Assembly: GCA_964433315.1 (NCBI GenBank)
Contig: CAYSQO010000043.1
Location: 1-17,738 of the forward strand
Reading direction: 5' to 3'
Length of the DNA: 17,738 nt
DNA from: Aquariibacter sp964433315
Lineage (GTDB): Bacteria; Pseudomonadota; Gammaproteobacteria; Burkholderiales; Burkholderiaceae_C
The notes under the pieces: model-generated
Seen by the model: the letters and a program-made list of their open reading frames with translations, nothing else
What the model was told of the DNA's origin: nothing
Database searches by the model: none
Translations under genes and position numbers: made by a program
Shown here: positions 1-8,537 of the stretch, one piece after another
How the letters are laid out: the number at the start of each line of letters is the position of its first letter
How positions within the stretch are numbered: the stretch's first letter is position 1

Positions 1-681
1 CCGCCCCCCCCGGCCGGGGCCCCCGCCCCCGACCTGCTCGACCGCCTGCTGGCGGGCGAGGCGGCCGGCCTGCTGCCCCACGCCGACGAACTGCTGGCCC
101 AGGCCGTGATGCTGCTCTTCGCCGGCCACGAGACCACCCGCCACCTGCTGGGCAGCCTGCTCCAGACGGTGCTGTCCACCCCCGGCCTGTGGGCGCGGCT
201 GCGTGCCGAGCCGCAGGCCGTGCCGCGCGTCGTCCGCGAGGTGCTGCGCCTGCACAGCCCCGTGCAGTACACGGTGCGGCGCGTGGCCCAGGGCCATGTG
301 CGCGCGGGCCAGTGGCTGGCGCGGGGGCAGCTGGTGATCCTGCTGATCGGCGCGGCCAACCGCGATCCCGCGCGCCACGCCGAGCCCGAGCGTTTCGACC
401 CGGACCGCCCGGCCCCCGGGGCCCTGGCCTTCGGCAGCGGTCCGCATGTCTGTCTCGGGGCCGCCCTGACCCTGCTGGAGGCCGAGACCCTGCTGCGCGA
501 GCTGCTGCAGCGCTGGCCGGAGCTTTCGCTGGCCGAGCCCGCGGGGCCGGCGCCCTGGTTGCCCAGCCCGCTCTACCGCGGCCTGCAGCACCTGATGCTG
601 CGCGCGGGTGGCGGGCCACCGCAGGCCTTGGAGCCCGCGCCGCCGGCCGGCGAGCCGCCGGGGCCGGCACAAAGCCCCTGA
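1..681 (+). CDS. Cytochrome P450, C-terminal part (5' end outside window)
   Basis: This is the last 226 residues of a bacterial soluble-type cytochrome P450, a haem-thiolate monooxygenase. The frame is open from base 1, so the start lies upstream. Landmarks appear in the expected order. The I-helix oxygen-activation motif AGHETT is at visible residues 41-46. The K-helix ExxR (EVLR) is at about 80-83. A PERF-like EPERFDPDRP segment follows, then the haem-binding loop FGSGPHVCLG with the cysteine ligand at about residue 151. After the fold ends there is a Pro/Ala/Gly-rich tail of about 25 residues with no obvious function. The stop is TGA at 679-681. An SDR gene follows 37 bp later on the same strand, so the two could be co-transcribed. 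Substrate and redox partner cannot be inferred; the N-terminal substrate-recognition regions are missing. Confidence 0.93.
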   Translation, partial: PPPPAGAPAPDLLDRLLAGEAAGLLPHADELLAQAVMLLFAGHETTRHLLGSLLQTVLSTPGLWARLRAEPQAVPRVVREVLRLHSPVQYTVRRVAQGHVRAGQWLARGQLVILLIGAANRDPARHAEPERFDPDRPAPGALAFGSGPHVCLGAALTLLEAETLLRELLQRWPELSLAEPAGPAPWLPSPLYRGLQHLMLRAGGGPPQALEPAPPAGEPPGPAQSP

Positions 682-718
682 GCGGCCGGCGGCCAGCGCG
701 TGCGGCACAGTCCGGCGC

Positions 719-1432
719 ATGCCTGCCCCCTCCCTGCACAGCCTGCCCGAGGGCTACCGCGCGCTGGTCCTGGGGGCCAGCGGCACGATCGGGTCCGCCT
801 GGGTCGACGCCCTGCAGGCCGACCCCCGCTGCGCCGCGGTGCACGGCCTGAGCCGCCGCAGTACGCCAGCCATCGTCCTGGAGGACGAAGCCAGCCTGCA
901 GACCGCCGCGGCCAGCCTGCGGGCCGAGGGGCCGCTGGCGCTCATCGTGGACGCCTGCGGGGCCCTGAGCCTGGACGGCCGCGGGCCGGAGAAGCGGCTG
1001 GACGAGCTCGATCCGCAGGCCCTGGCCCGGGCCTTCCAGGTCAACGCCATCGGCCGCGCCCTGGTGCTCAAGCACTTCGTGCCCCTGCTGCCGCGCAGTG
1101 GCCGCAGCCTGTTCGCCGTGCTGTCGGCCCGGGTCGGCAGCATCGGCGACAACCGTGCCGGGGGCTGGTACGGCTACCGCGCGGCGAAGGCTGCCGGCAA
1201 CATGCTGCTGCAGACGGCGGCCCTGGAGACCGGCCGCAGCCGCCCTGAGGCCGTGTTCGCGGCCCTGCAACCGGGCACGGTGCCCTCGGCGCTGTCGGCC
1301 CCCTTCCTGGCGGGGCACCCCACCCTGTCCGCCCGCGACGCGGTCGGCGGCCTCATGCGGGCCCTGGACGGGCTCAAGCCCCGCCGGGGGGCCTGGTTCG
1401 TGGACCATCGAGGCGAGGAAATCCCCTGGTAA
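719..1432 (+). CDS. Short-chain dehydrogenase/reductase (SDR) family oxidoreductase
   Basis: This is a 237-residue Rossmann-fold NAD(P)-dependent oxidoreductase. The cofactor-binding GASGTIG is at residues 19-25, the NAIG motif is near 109, the catalytic Ser is about 136 (VLSARVGSI), and the YRAAK catalytic pair is Tyr153/Lys157. The length is normal for a classical SDR. I chose ATG 719 because the Rossmann strand starts soon after it. The frame stays open further upstream, but that extension runs into the P450 gene and has no family features. No clear Shine-Dalgarno sequence is visible. The overall look resembles the CsgA/C-factor-like SDR subgroup, but that is an impression, and the substrate is unknown. 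It lies 37 bp after a P450, a pairing often seen in small oxidation modules, but nothing here defines a pathway. Confidence 0.88.
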   Translation: MPAPSLHSLPEGYRALVLGASGTIGSAWVDALQADPRCAAVHGLSRRSTPAIVLEDEASLQTAAASLRAEGPLALIVDACGALSLDGRGPEKRLDELDPQALARAFQVNAIGRALVLKHFVPLLPRSGRSLFAVLSARVGSIGDNRAGGWYGYRAAKAAGNMLLQTAALETGRSRPEAVFAALQPGTVPSALSAPFLAGHPTLSARDAVGGLMRALDGLKPRRGAWFVDHRGEEIPW

Positions 1433-1438
1433 GCGCGG

Positions 1439-1454
1439 GCCCGGGCCGCCGGGC
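1439..1454 (+). terminator. GC hairpin just after the SDR gene, weak terminator candidate
   Basis: GCCCGG (1439-1444) and CCGGGC (1449-1454) form a 6-bp stem with a GCCG loop, 7 nt past the SDR stop. No T-run follows, so intrinsic termination is doubtful. The remaining bases up to 1521, in the convergent gap with the Lrp-type gene, show nothing else I recognise. Confidence 0.3.
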
Positions 1455-1521
1455 AGCGTGGTGCAAGCTCATCGCCCCGGCCGGTCCACAGGGCCCACGG
1501 CGGTGCGGCCCGGTGCGTGCC

Positions 1522-1992
1522 TCAGCCCAGGGGCAGCCGTGTCCGGTCCACCACCCGGCGCAGCACGAAGCTGGTGTGCACGCCCGTCACGCCCGGAATC
1601 TGCGTGATGCGGTTGAGCAGTAGGTGCTGGTAGGCGTCCATGTCGCGCACCATCACCTTCACCTGGTAGTCGGCCGCCTGCCCGGTGATGAGCAGGCACT
1701 CCAGCACCTCGGGGAGGTCGCGGATCACCGCCTCCAGCGCCTGGAAGCGCTCGGGCGTGTGCTTGTCCATGGAGATGCCGATCAGGGCCATGAGCGACAG
1801 GCCGAGCTTGCGGGCGTCCAGCAGCGCGCGGTAGCCCGCGATCACGCCCGAGTCCTCCAGCATGCGCACCCGCCTCAGGCAGGGCGAGGGCGACAGGCCG
1901 ATGCGGTCGGCCAGGTCCTGGTTGCTGATGCGTCCGTCCTCCTGCAGCAGGGCGAGGATCTGCCGGTCATACGAGTCAAGGATATGGGACAT
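1522..1992 (-). CDS. Lrp/AsnC-family transcriptional regulator
   Basis: This is a 156-residue feast/famine regulator, close to the usual length of about 150-165. The N-terminal AsnC-type winged helix-turn-helix covers roughly residues 4-63 (LDSYDRQILALLQEDGRIS, then DLADRIGLSPSPCLRRVRML). The C-terminal RAM ligand-binding/oligomerisation domain covers about 68-150, with the typical glycine-and-DY segment ITGQAADYQVKVMVRD. Members usually form octamers or hexadecamers that bind amino acids. I chose ATG 1992. A TTG 36 bp upstream is in frame, but it falls inside a probable operator and would add 12 residues absent from the family. The gene is divergent from leuA across 149 bp, so autoregulation and control of leuA are plausible inferences. 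Whether it is the global Lrp orthologue or a local specific regulator cannot be decided from sequence alone. Confidence 0.94.
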   Translation of the reverse strand: MSHILDSYDRQILALLQEDGRISNQDLADRIGLSPSPCLRRVRMLEDSGVIAGYRALLDARKLGLSLMALIGISMDKHTPERFQALEAVIRDLPEVLECLLITGQAADYQVKVMVRDMDAYQHLLLNRITQIPGVTGVHTSFVLRRVVDRTRLPLG

Positions 1993-2009
1993 GGCGTGAT
2001 TCCGGCTTT

Positions 2010-2068
2010 CAATGGCATTACCTGCCAATGATGAATCTTTTTCTGCACGAAGTCAGCAGAACCTGCCA
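2010..2068. promoter_or_regulatory. Probable Lrp-type operator region between lrp-like gene and leuA
   Basis: An imperfect palindrome occupies 2010-2030, with arms CAATGGCA and TGCCAATG (7 of 8 positions complementary) around a 5-bp centre. The perfect core, TGGCA-N5-TGCCA at 2013-2027, is 15 bp long, the size of classical Lrp/AsnC sites. The motif GCA-NN-ACCTGCCA occurs at 2015-2027 and again at 2056-2068, exactly 41 bp apart, close to four helical turns. The surrounding stretch is unusually AT-rich for this genome, so it probably also holds the divergent promoters. I could not place convincing -35/-10 pairs. Function is inferred. Confidence 0.55.
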
Positions 2069-2141
2069 GGCTCTCCGGCTTAAAGTGCCCAGACCGGCTC
2101 ACGAAGCCCTTCCCCGTCTGGACCGACCCCCGAGGCCCGCC

Positions 2142-3806
2142 ATGCTCGCCACCCCGCACACCAAGTACACCGCCTTCCCGCCCGTGGGCCTGAAGGACCG
2201 CAGCTGGCCCGACCAGGTGATCCGCAAGCCCCCCCGGTGGATGAGCACCGACCTGCGCGACGGCAACCAGTCGCTCTTCGAGCCCATGAACGGCGAGAAG
2301 AAGCTGCGCATGTTCCAGACCCTGTGCGCCATCGGCTTCAAGGAGATCGAGGTCGCCTTCCCCTCGGCCTCCGACACCGACTTCAACTTCGTGCGCCGGC
2401 TCATCGAGGAGCGGCTGATCCCCGAGGACGTGACCATCGAGGTGCTGACCCAGGCCCGCGAGCACCTGATCCGCCGCACCCTGGAATCGGTGCGGGGCGC
2501 CAGGAAGGCCATCGTCCACGTCTACAACGCCACGTCCAAGCCCTTCCGCGACATCGTCTTCAACATGAGCCGCGACGAGGTGCGCGAGATGGCCGTGGCC
2601 GGCGTGAAGCTGGTGCGCGAGATCGCGGCCACCCTGCCCGAGACCGAGATCCAGCTCGAATACAGCCCCGAGACCTTCACCGGCACCGAGCTCGACTTCG
2701 CCCTGGAGGTCTGCGATGCCGTGACTGCCGCCTGGGGCGCCACCCCGGAGCGCAAGGTCATCCTGAACCTGCCCACCACGGTGGAGCTGACCACGCCCAA
2801 CGTCTATGCCGACCAGATCGAGTGGATGCACCGCCACCTGGCCCGCCGCGACAGCGTGATCCTCAGCCTGCACCCACACAACGACCGCGGCACCGCCGTG
2901 GCCGCCGCCGAACTGGGCCTGATGGCCGGCGCCGACCGCGTGGAAGGCTGCCTGTTCGGCAACGGCGAGCGCACCGGCAACGTCGACCTCGTGACCCTGG
3001 CCATGAACCTCTACACCCAGGGCGTGCATCCGGGGCTGGACTTCTCCGACATCAATGCCGTCGTGCGCACCGCCGAGCACTGCACCCAACTGCCCGTTCA
3101 CCCCCGTCACCCCTACGCGGGCGACCTGGTCTTCACCGCCTTCTCGGGCTCCCACCAGGACGCCATCAAGAAGGGCTTCGCCGCTCAGAAGGCCGGCGAG
3201 CGGTGGAACGTGCCCTACCTGCCCATCGACCCGGCGGACCTGGGCCGCAGCTACGACTCCGTGATCCGGGTCAACAGCCAGTCGGGCAAGGGCGGCGTGG
3301 CCTACCTGCTCGAAACCGATCACGGGGTGGTGATGCCGCGCCGCATGCAGATCGAGTTCTCCTCGGTGGTGCAGGAGGCCGCCGACCGTCAGGGAGGAGA
3401 GCTCAGTTCGGACGACATCTGGCAGCTGTTCGCGGCCACCTACGTCCGCCCGGGCCCGGCCCTGAGCTACCAGGGCCACGAGCTGAGGGAGCAGGACGGC
3501 GGCCAGGGCCTGGCCTTGAACGTGATCCTGGCGGGGCAGGCCCGCCTGCTGCATGGCCACGGCAACGGCCCCCTCCACGCGGCGGTGCAGGCCCTGGGCT
3601 CGGCCGGCCTGGCGGTGGAGCTGCACGGCTACGAGGAACGCGCCCTGGCCAGCGGCCAGGATGACGGCAGTGCGCAGGCCTGCGCCATCGTGGAAGTGAA
3701 GGTGGGCCGACGCAGCACCTTCGGTGCCGGGGTGCACGCCAACATCATCACGGCCTGCGTGCAGGCGCTGTGCAATGGCGTGAACCGCGCCCTGCAGGCC
3801 GACTGA
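2142..3806 (+). CDS. leuA: 2-isopropylmalate synthase, long (type 2) form
   Basis: The enzyme condenses acetyl-CoA with 2-oxoisovalerate to give 2-isopropylmalate, the committed step of leucine synthesis in the cytoplasm. At 554 residues this is the longer fungal/actinobacterial-type LeuA, not the roughly 515-residue enterobacterial form. The TIM-barrel catalytic domain carries DLRDGNQ (37-43, substrate/metal site), the metal-binding HPHND (244-248) and GNGERTGN (273-280). After a linker, a C-terminal regulatory domain begins near residue 440 and ends with the conserved-looking region around GAGVHANIITACVQALCNGVNRAL; in the family this domain mediates leucine feedback inhibition. The start MLATPHTKYTAFPPVGLKDRSWPD matches the usual N-terminus, with GAGG-like purines (GAGG at 2131-2134) 7 nt upstream. 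An in-frame ATG at 2028 would add 38 residues and overlap the operator, so I rejected it. It is divergently paired with an Lrp-type regulator and has no other leu genes beside it. Confidence 0.96.
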   Translation: MLATPHTKYTAFPPVGLKDRSWPDQVIRKPPRWMSTDLRDGNQSLFEPMNGEKKLRMFQTLCAIGFKEIEVAFPSASDTDFNFVRRLIEERLIPEDVTIEVLTQAREHLIRRTLESVRGARKAIVHVYNATSKPFRDIVFNMSRDEVREMAVAGVKLVREIAATLPETEIQLEYSPETFTGTELDFALEVCDAVTAAWGATPERKVILNLPTTVELTTPNVYADQIEWMHRHLARRDSVILSLHPHNDRGTAVAAAELGLMAGADRVEGCLFGNGERTGNVDLVTLAMNLYTQGVHPGLDFSDINAVVRTAEHCTQLPVHPRHPYAGDLVFTAFSGSHQDAIKKGFAAQKAGERWNVPYLPIDPADLGRSYDSVIRVNSQSGKGGVAYLLETDHGVVMPRRMQIEFSSVVQEAADRQGGELSSDDIWQLFAATYVRPGPALSYQGHELREQDGGQGLALNVILAGQARLLHGHGNGPLHAAVQALGSAGLAVELHGYEERALASGQDDGSAQACAIVEVKVGRRSTFGAGVHANIITACVQALCNGVNRALQAD

Positions 3807-3830
3807 ATCCCCGGGGCCGCAGCCGGGGTC

Positions 3831-3858
3831 GGGCCGCCGTCGCGCGGCTCGGCGGCCC
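3831..3858 (+). terminator. Strong hairpin after leuA, candidate terminator
   Basis: GGGCCGCCG (3831-3839) and CGGCGGCCC (3850-3858) form a perfect 9-bp stem with a 10-nt loop, 24 nt after the leuA stop. There is no T-run, so it would act as a transcript-end stabiliser or depend on Rho. A second small inverted repeat, CCCCGG/CCGGGG, lies at 3809-3828. Confidence 0.45.
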
Positions 3859-3909
3859 ACTCGTCGCCCCGGGGCCGGCATGGGCCGGAACAACACAGGA
3901 AGCACCAAG

Positions 3910-3941
3910 AAAAAAGCACCGGGCATCGCTGCCAGGTGCTT
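3910..3941 (-). terminator. Rho-independent terminator of tRNA-Val (and the upstream operon)
   Basis: On the minus strand, AAGCACC (3941-3935) pairs with GGTGCTT (3920-3914). An inner GGCA/TGCC stem and a 4-nt loop lie within it, and T residues run immediately into and past the stem (A-run 3910-3915 on the plus strand). It begins 8 nt beyond the encoded CCA of the tRNA. This is a textbook intrinsic terminator and probably ends the whole isc-dnaQ-tRNA transcript. Confidence 0.85.
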
Positions 3942-3948
3942 GATTTCT

Positions 3949-4023
3949 TGGTGGGCGGTGCAGGGTTCGAACCTGCGACCCCTGCCGTGTGAAGGCAGTG
4001 CTCTACCGCTGAGCTAACCGCCC
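3949..4023 (-). tRNA. tRNA-Val, anticodon CAC
   Basis: It folds as a complete 75-nt cloverleaf including an encoded CCA. The acceptor is GGGCGGT paired with ACCGCCC and discriminator A. The D arm is GCTC/GAGC with loop AGCGGTA. The anticodon stem is CTGCC/GGCAG with loop TTCACAC, giving anticodon CAC that reads GTG valine codons. The variable loop is GGGTC, and the T arm is GCAGG-TTCGAAC-CCTGC. It lies 85 nt downstream of dnaQ on the same strand. It could be processed from the dnaQ transcript or have its own promoter. A TAGGTT element at 4047-4052 (minus strand) is a poor -10 candidate without a recognisable -35. Confidence 0.97.
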
Positions 4024-4108
4024 GGATGTCCGGGACCGACGGCAAAAACCTACCGAGAGCTTCTTGCCTGATGAGCTGCGCTGGGCTCTCATCCGTCGAG
4101 AAACGGGA

Positions 4109-4828
4109 TTATGCCATGAACGCAGACCACTTGGACAAGCCACCGCAGGCCTTGTCGAGATCGGCCCGCAGGGCGGCGTGGGCGGCCTCGTCCTCGGGGC
4201 TGACGGGCACGGCGATCAGCGGGGTCCGGGCCCAATCGGCCGAGCTGCTCAGGGCGCCGGCCGCCAGCGGGTTCTCCGCGCCCTCCAGGCTGTCGATGAC
4301 CAGCGAGTCCTGCCCGCGCGTCATGCGCAGGTAGACCTCGGCCAGCAGCTCGGCATCGAGCAGCGCGCCGTGCAGCTGGCGGCCACTGTTGTCGACCTCC
4401 AGCCGCTTGCACAGCGCATCGAGCGAGGCCGACTTGCCGGGCCAGGTCTCGCGTGCCAGCAGCAGGGTGTCGAGCACGCCATCCACGTGCTGGCGCAGCG
4501 GCGGGCGGCCGAGCCGCTCGAGCTCGGCATCGAGAAAGCCCAGGTCGAAGGCCGCGTTGTGGATGATCAGCTCGGCGCCCGCGAGGTAGTCGAGCAGGCG
4601 CTCGGCGACCGCGGCGAACTTGGGCTTGTCGGCGAGGAACTCGTCGCTCAGGCCGTGCACCTTCAGGGCCTCCGGATGGCTGGAGCGCTCCGGGTTGAGG
4701 TAGAGGTGCAGGTTGCGGCCGGTCAGGCGACGGTTGAGCAACTCGACGCAGCCGATCTCGATCACCCGGTCGCCGTCGACGGCGGACAGGCCGGTGGTCT
4801 CGGTATCGAGGATGATCTGGCGGCTCAT
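4109..4828 (-). CDS. dnaQ: DNA polymerase III epsilon subunit (3'-5' proofreading exonuclease)
   Basis: This 239-residue DEDDh-family exonuclease proofreads for the replicative polymerase (E. coli DnaQ is 243 residues). Exo I is DTETTG at 8-13 with metal ligands Asp8/Glu10. Exo II is HNAAFDLGFLD with Asp95. Exo III is HGALLDAELLA with His153 and Asp158, the DEDDh arrangement of true epsilon subunits. The 60 or so residues after the nuclease domain correspond to the polymerase-binding C-terminal region. ATG 4828 is preceded by GGAG at a 9-nt spacing. It follows fdx by only 19 bp on the same strand, so it is probably transcribed as the last protein gene of the isc operon, ahead of tRNA-Val. In many bacteria dnaQ instead sits beside rnhA; that partner is absent here. 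Confidence 0.96.
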   Translation of the reverse strand: MSRQIILDTETTGLSAVDGDRVIEIGCVELLNRRLTGRNLHLYLNPERSSHPEALKVHGLSDEFLADKPKFAAVAERLLDYLAGAELIIHNAAFDLGFLDAELERLGRPPLRQHVDGVLDTLLLARETWPGKSASLDALCKRLEVDNSGRQLHGALLDAELLAEVYLRMTRGQDSLVIDSLEGAENPLAAGALSSSADWARTPLIAVPVSPEDEAAHAALRADLDKACGGLSKWSAFMA

Positions 4829-4847
4829 CGCGTGAGACTCCGGCGGC

Positions 4848-5186
4848 TCAGTGGTTTTCCTTGGCGTGGTTGATCGAGTACTTCGGAATCTCGACCACCA
4901 GGTCCTGCTGGGCGATGAAGGCCTGGCAGCTCAGGCGCGAATCGGGCTCCAGGCCCCAGGCGCGGTCGAGCAGGTCTTCCTCGTTCTCGTCCATGTCGTT
5001 GAGGCTGCGGAAGCCCTCGCGCACGATCACGTGGCAGGTGGTGCAGGCGCAGCTCATGTCGCAGGCGTGCTCGATCGCAATGCCATGCTCGAGCAGGGCT
5101 TCGCAGATCGAGGTGCCGGGATCGGCCTGCACCTCGGTGCCCTGGGGGCAGTACTCGGGATGCGGCAGGATGCGGATGAGGGGCAT
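4848..5186 (-). CDS. fdx: ISC-type [2Fe-2S] ferredoxin
   Basis: This is a 112-residue adrenodoxin-like ferredoxin that supplies electrons for cluster assembly on IscU. Cluster ligands are Cys42, Cys48, Cys51 and Cys87 in the segments HACDMSCACTTC and LSCQA. The extra conserved Cys46 of ISC ferredoxins is also present, and the numbering matches E. coli Fdx. AAGGAC lies 4 nt before ATG 5186. It lies 36 bp downstream of hscA and 19 bp upstream of dnaQ. The small acidic protein IscX, which often follows fdx in other isc operons, is not encoded here: dnaQ follows directly. Confidence 0.97.
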   Translation of the reverse strand: MPLIRILPHPEYCPQGTEVQADPGTSICEALLEHGIAIEHACDMSCACTTCHVIVREGFRSLNDMDENEEDLLDRAWGLEPDSRLSCQAFIAQQDLVVEIPKYSINHAKENH

Positions 5187-5222
5187 GGATGTCCTTGATG
5201 GAAACGGGCGCGGCCGGCGGGC

Positions 5223-7091
<1,869 letters not shown>

Positions 7092-7112
7092 CGGGAATCG
7101 GGAATCAGGGCG

Positions 7113-7646
7113 TCATTGTCCCAGCGCGTCGAGCCGGTCCTGCACATCGGCTGCAAAGCGCTTGATGAACATGAGGGCACGCACCTCGCGGGCGGCGGCG
7201 GCGGCGTCGCGGGGCTGACCGTCGAGCAGGGCTTCGACCGCGGCCAGGCGGCGGCGCTGCTCGGCCTGCAGCTCGGCGTCGAGCGCCTCGATGGCGGGCA
7301 GGGCCTCGCCCGCCTCGTCCAGGGCTTCGCGCCAGGCCATCTGCTGCATCAGGAAGTCAGCCGGCATCGCGGTGTTGCGCTCGGCCTCGATCGGCGCGCC
7401 GGCCAGCTCGCACAGCAGCGCGGCGCGCTGCAGCGGGTCCTTCAGCCGGCGATGGGCCTCGTTGATGCGCACCGCCCACTGCATGGCCACCCGCTGCGCG
7501 GCGGCCCCGGCGGCGGCATGGCGGTCGGGGTGGGCGGCGGCCTGCAGCTCCTTCCAGCGACGGTCGATCTCGGCCCGGTCCTGCGCCTGGCGGGCGGGCA
7601 GGCCGAAGAGCTGGAAATCGTCGGCGTCGAGGGCAGGCAGGCTCAT
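7113..7646 (-). CDS. hscB: Fe-S assembly J-domain co-chaperone
   Basis: This 177-residue type III J-protein delivers IscU to HscA and stimulates its ATPase. The N-terminal J domain has the diagnostic HPD at residues 39-41 (AAHPDRH) and helix III around QWAVRINEAHRRLKDPLQRA. The C-terminal three-helix IscU-binding domain occupies roughly 90-177. I used ATG 7646 because it gives the expected MSLPALDADDFQLFGLP start. A TTG at 7694 in the same frame would add 16 residues that overlap a strong hairpin. It is separated from iscA by 125 bp, much more than the other gaps in this operon except that between iscR and iscS. Confidence 0.95.
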   Translation of the reverse strand: MSLPALDADDFQLFGLPARQAQDRAEIDRRWKELQAAAHPDRHAAAGAAAQRVAMQWAVRINEAHRRLKDPLQRAALLCELAGAPIEAERNTAMPADFLMQQMAWREALDEAGEALPAIEALDAELQAEQRRRLAAVEALLDGQPRDAAAAAREVRALMFIKRFAADVQDRLDALGQ

Positions 7647-7693
7647 CGTGGCAAGGCAGCGGTGCGGTGGCGCAGGGCCCGGGAGGAACGACA

Positions 7694-7713
7694 ACGCGGC
7701 CCGGGGGCCGCGT
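7694..7713. repeat. Perfect GC hairpin in the iscA-hscB gap, possible attenuator
   Basis: ACGCGGCC (7694-7701) and GGCCGCGT (7706-7713) form an 8-bp stem with a 4-nt loop. Read along the isc transcript (minus strand), it lies about 58 nt past the iscA stop and is followed by TTGTCGTTCC, a modestly T-rich stretch. It could lower read-through into hscBA-fdx or protect the upstream iscRSUA message. The rest of the 125-bp gap is GC-rich with an alternating GCGCGCGC run and shows no ORF. Confidence 0.45.
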
Positions 7714-7771
7714 CAAGGGGTGCGAAGCGCGCGCGCACCGGGCCCGCCCGGCGACCGGCGCCTGCGGAGGG

Positions 7772-8095
7772 TCAGACCCGGAAGGACTCGCCGCAGCCGC
7801 AGCGGTCGCGCTCGCGCGGGTTGTGGAACTTGAAGCCCTCGTTGAGGCCCTCGCGGACGAAGTCCAGCTCGGTGCCGTCGAGGTAGGGCAGGCTCTTCGG
7901 ATCGATCAGCACCTTGACGCCGTGGCCCTCGAAGATCACGTCTTCCGGGGCCACCTCGTCGGCGTACTCGAGCTTGTAGGCCAGGCCCGAGCAGCCGGTG
8001 GTCTTCACGCCCAGGCGCACGCCCACGCCCTTGCCGCGGCGGGCGAGGTAGCGGGTCACGTGCCGCGCGGCGGCTTCGGTCAGGGTCACGGCCAT
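7772..8095 (-). CDS. iscA: A-type Fe-S carrier protein
   Basis: This 107-residue A-type carrier binds iron or a [2Fe-2S]/[4Fe-4S] cluster and passes it to apo-proteins. The three conserved cysteines are at Cys35 (TTGCSGLAY), Cys99 and Cys101 (DRCGCGESF), the same numbers as E. coli IscA. The length is identical to the E. coli protein. It starts 7 bp after iscU ends, so the two are certainly in one transcription unit. Confidence 0.97.
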   Translation of the reverse strand: MAVTLTEAAARHVTRYLARRGKGVGVRLGVKTTGCSGLAYKLEYADEVAPEDVIFEGHGVKVLIDPKSLPYLDGTELDFVREGLNEGFKFHNPRERDRCGCGESFRV

Positions 8096-8102
8096 GGTCG
8101 GA

Positions 8103-8501
8103 TCAAGCCTCGGCCTGGCCAGGATGGCGGGCCTTGTAGTCGTCCACCGCCGCCTTGATCGCGTCTTCGGCCAGGATGGAGCAGTGGATCTTCACGGGCG
8201 GCAGGGCCAGTTCCTCGGCGATCTGCGTGTTCTTGATCGTCAGCGCCTCGTCCAGGCTCTTGCCCTTGACCCATTCGGTGACCAGCGAGCTGCTGGCGAT
8301 GGCCGAACCGCAGCCGTAGGTCTTGAACTTCGCGTCCTCGATGCGGCCGGTCTCGGGGTTGACCTTGATCTGCAGCTTCATCACGTCGCCGCAGGCCGGC
8401 GCGCCGACCATGCCGGTGCCGACGTCCTCGTCGCCCTTGGCGAAGGAGCCGACGTTGCGGGGGTTCTCGTAGTGGTCGATGACTTTGTCGCTGTAGGCCA
8501 T
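8103..8501 (-). CDS. iscU: Fe-S cluster scaffold protein
   Basis: This 132-residue scaffold is where IscS-derived sulfur and iron are assembled into [2Fe-2S]. Ligands are Cys37 (GAPACGD, with the conserved Asp39), Cys64 (YGCGSA) and Cys107 (VKIHCSI). The HscA recognition motif LPPVK is just before the last of these. Compared with E. coli IscU there is a one-residue insertion before Cys64 (NPETGRIED region), which shifts the numbering by one. AGGAGC at 8508-8513 gives a good ribosome-binding site 6 nt before ATG 8501. It lies 36 bp after iscS and 7 bp before iscA. Confidence 0.98.
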   Translation of the reverse strand: MAYSDKVIDHYENPRNVGSFAKGDEDVGTGMVGAPACGDVMKLQIKVNPETGRIEDAKFKTYGCGSAIASSSLVTEWVKGKSLDEALTIKNTQIAEELALPPVKIHCSILAEDAIKAAVDDYKARHPGQAEA

Positions 8502-8537
8502 GGTGTTGCTCCTGTCAGTGCGGTGCCGGGTGGGCGC

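Noticed and set aside
1..1432. P450 plus SDR as part of a secondary-metabolite cluster
   Set aside because: Only two genes are visible, one truncated, with no biosynthetic core enzyme; the next genes are housekeeping.
1993..2028. TTG start extending the Lrp-type protein by 12 residues
   Set aside because: The extension does not look like the family N-terminus and lies inside the palindrome; ATG 1992 gives the normal start.
2028..2141. Upstream ATG for leuA, or a leucine leader peptide
   Set aside because: It would add 38 residues not found in the family and overlap the probable operator. It is in frame with leuA, lacks a run of leucine codons, and has no attenuator stem with T-run.
1875..3926. 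683-codon minus-strand open frame across leuA
   Set aside because: It is antisense to leuA and picks up Lrp residues at its end by frame coincidence; there is no start signal and no domain.
4070..4093. Inverted repeat GATGAG/CTCATC between dnaQ and tRNA-Val as a dnaQ terminator
   Set aside because: The stem is only 6 bp with a 12-nt loop and no T-run on the dnaQ strand; the real terminator lies after the tRNA.
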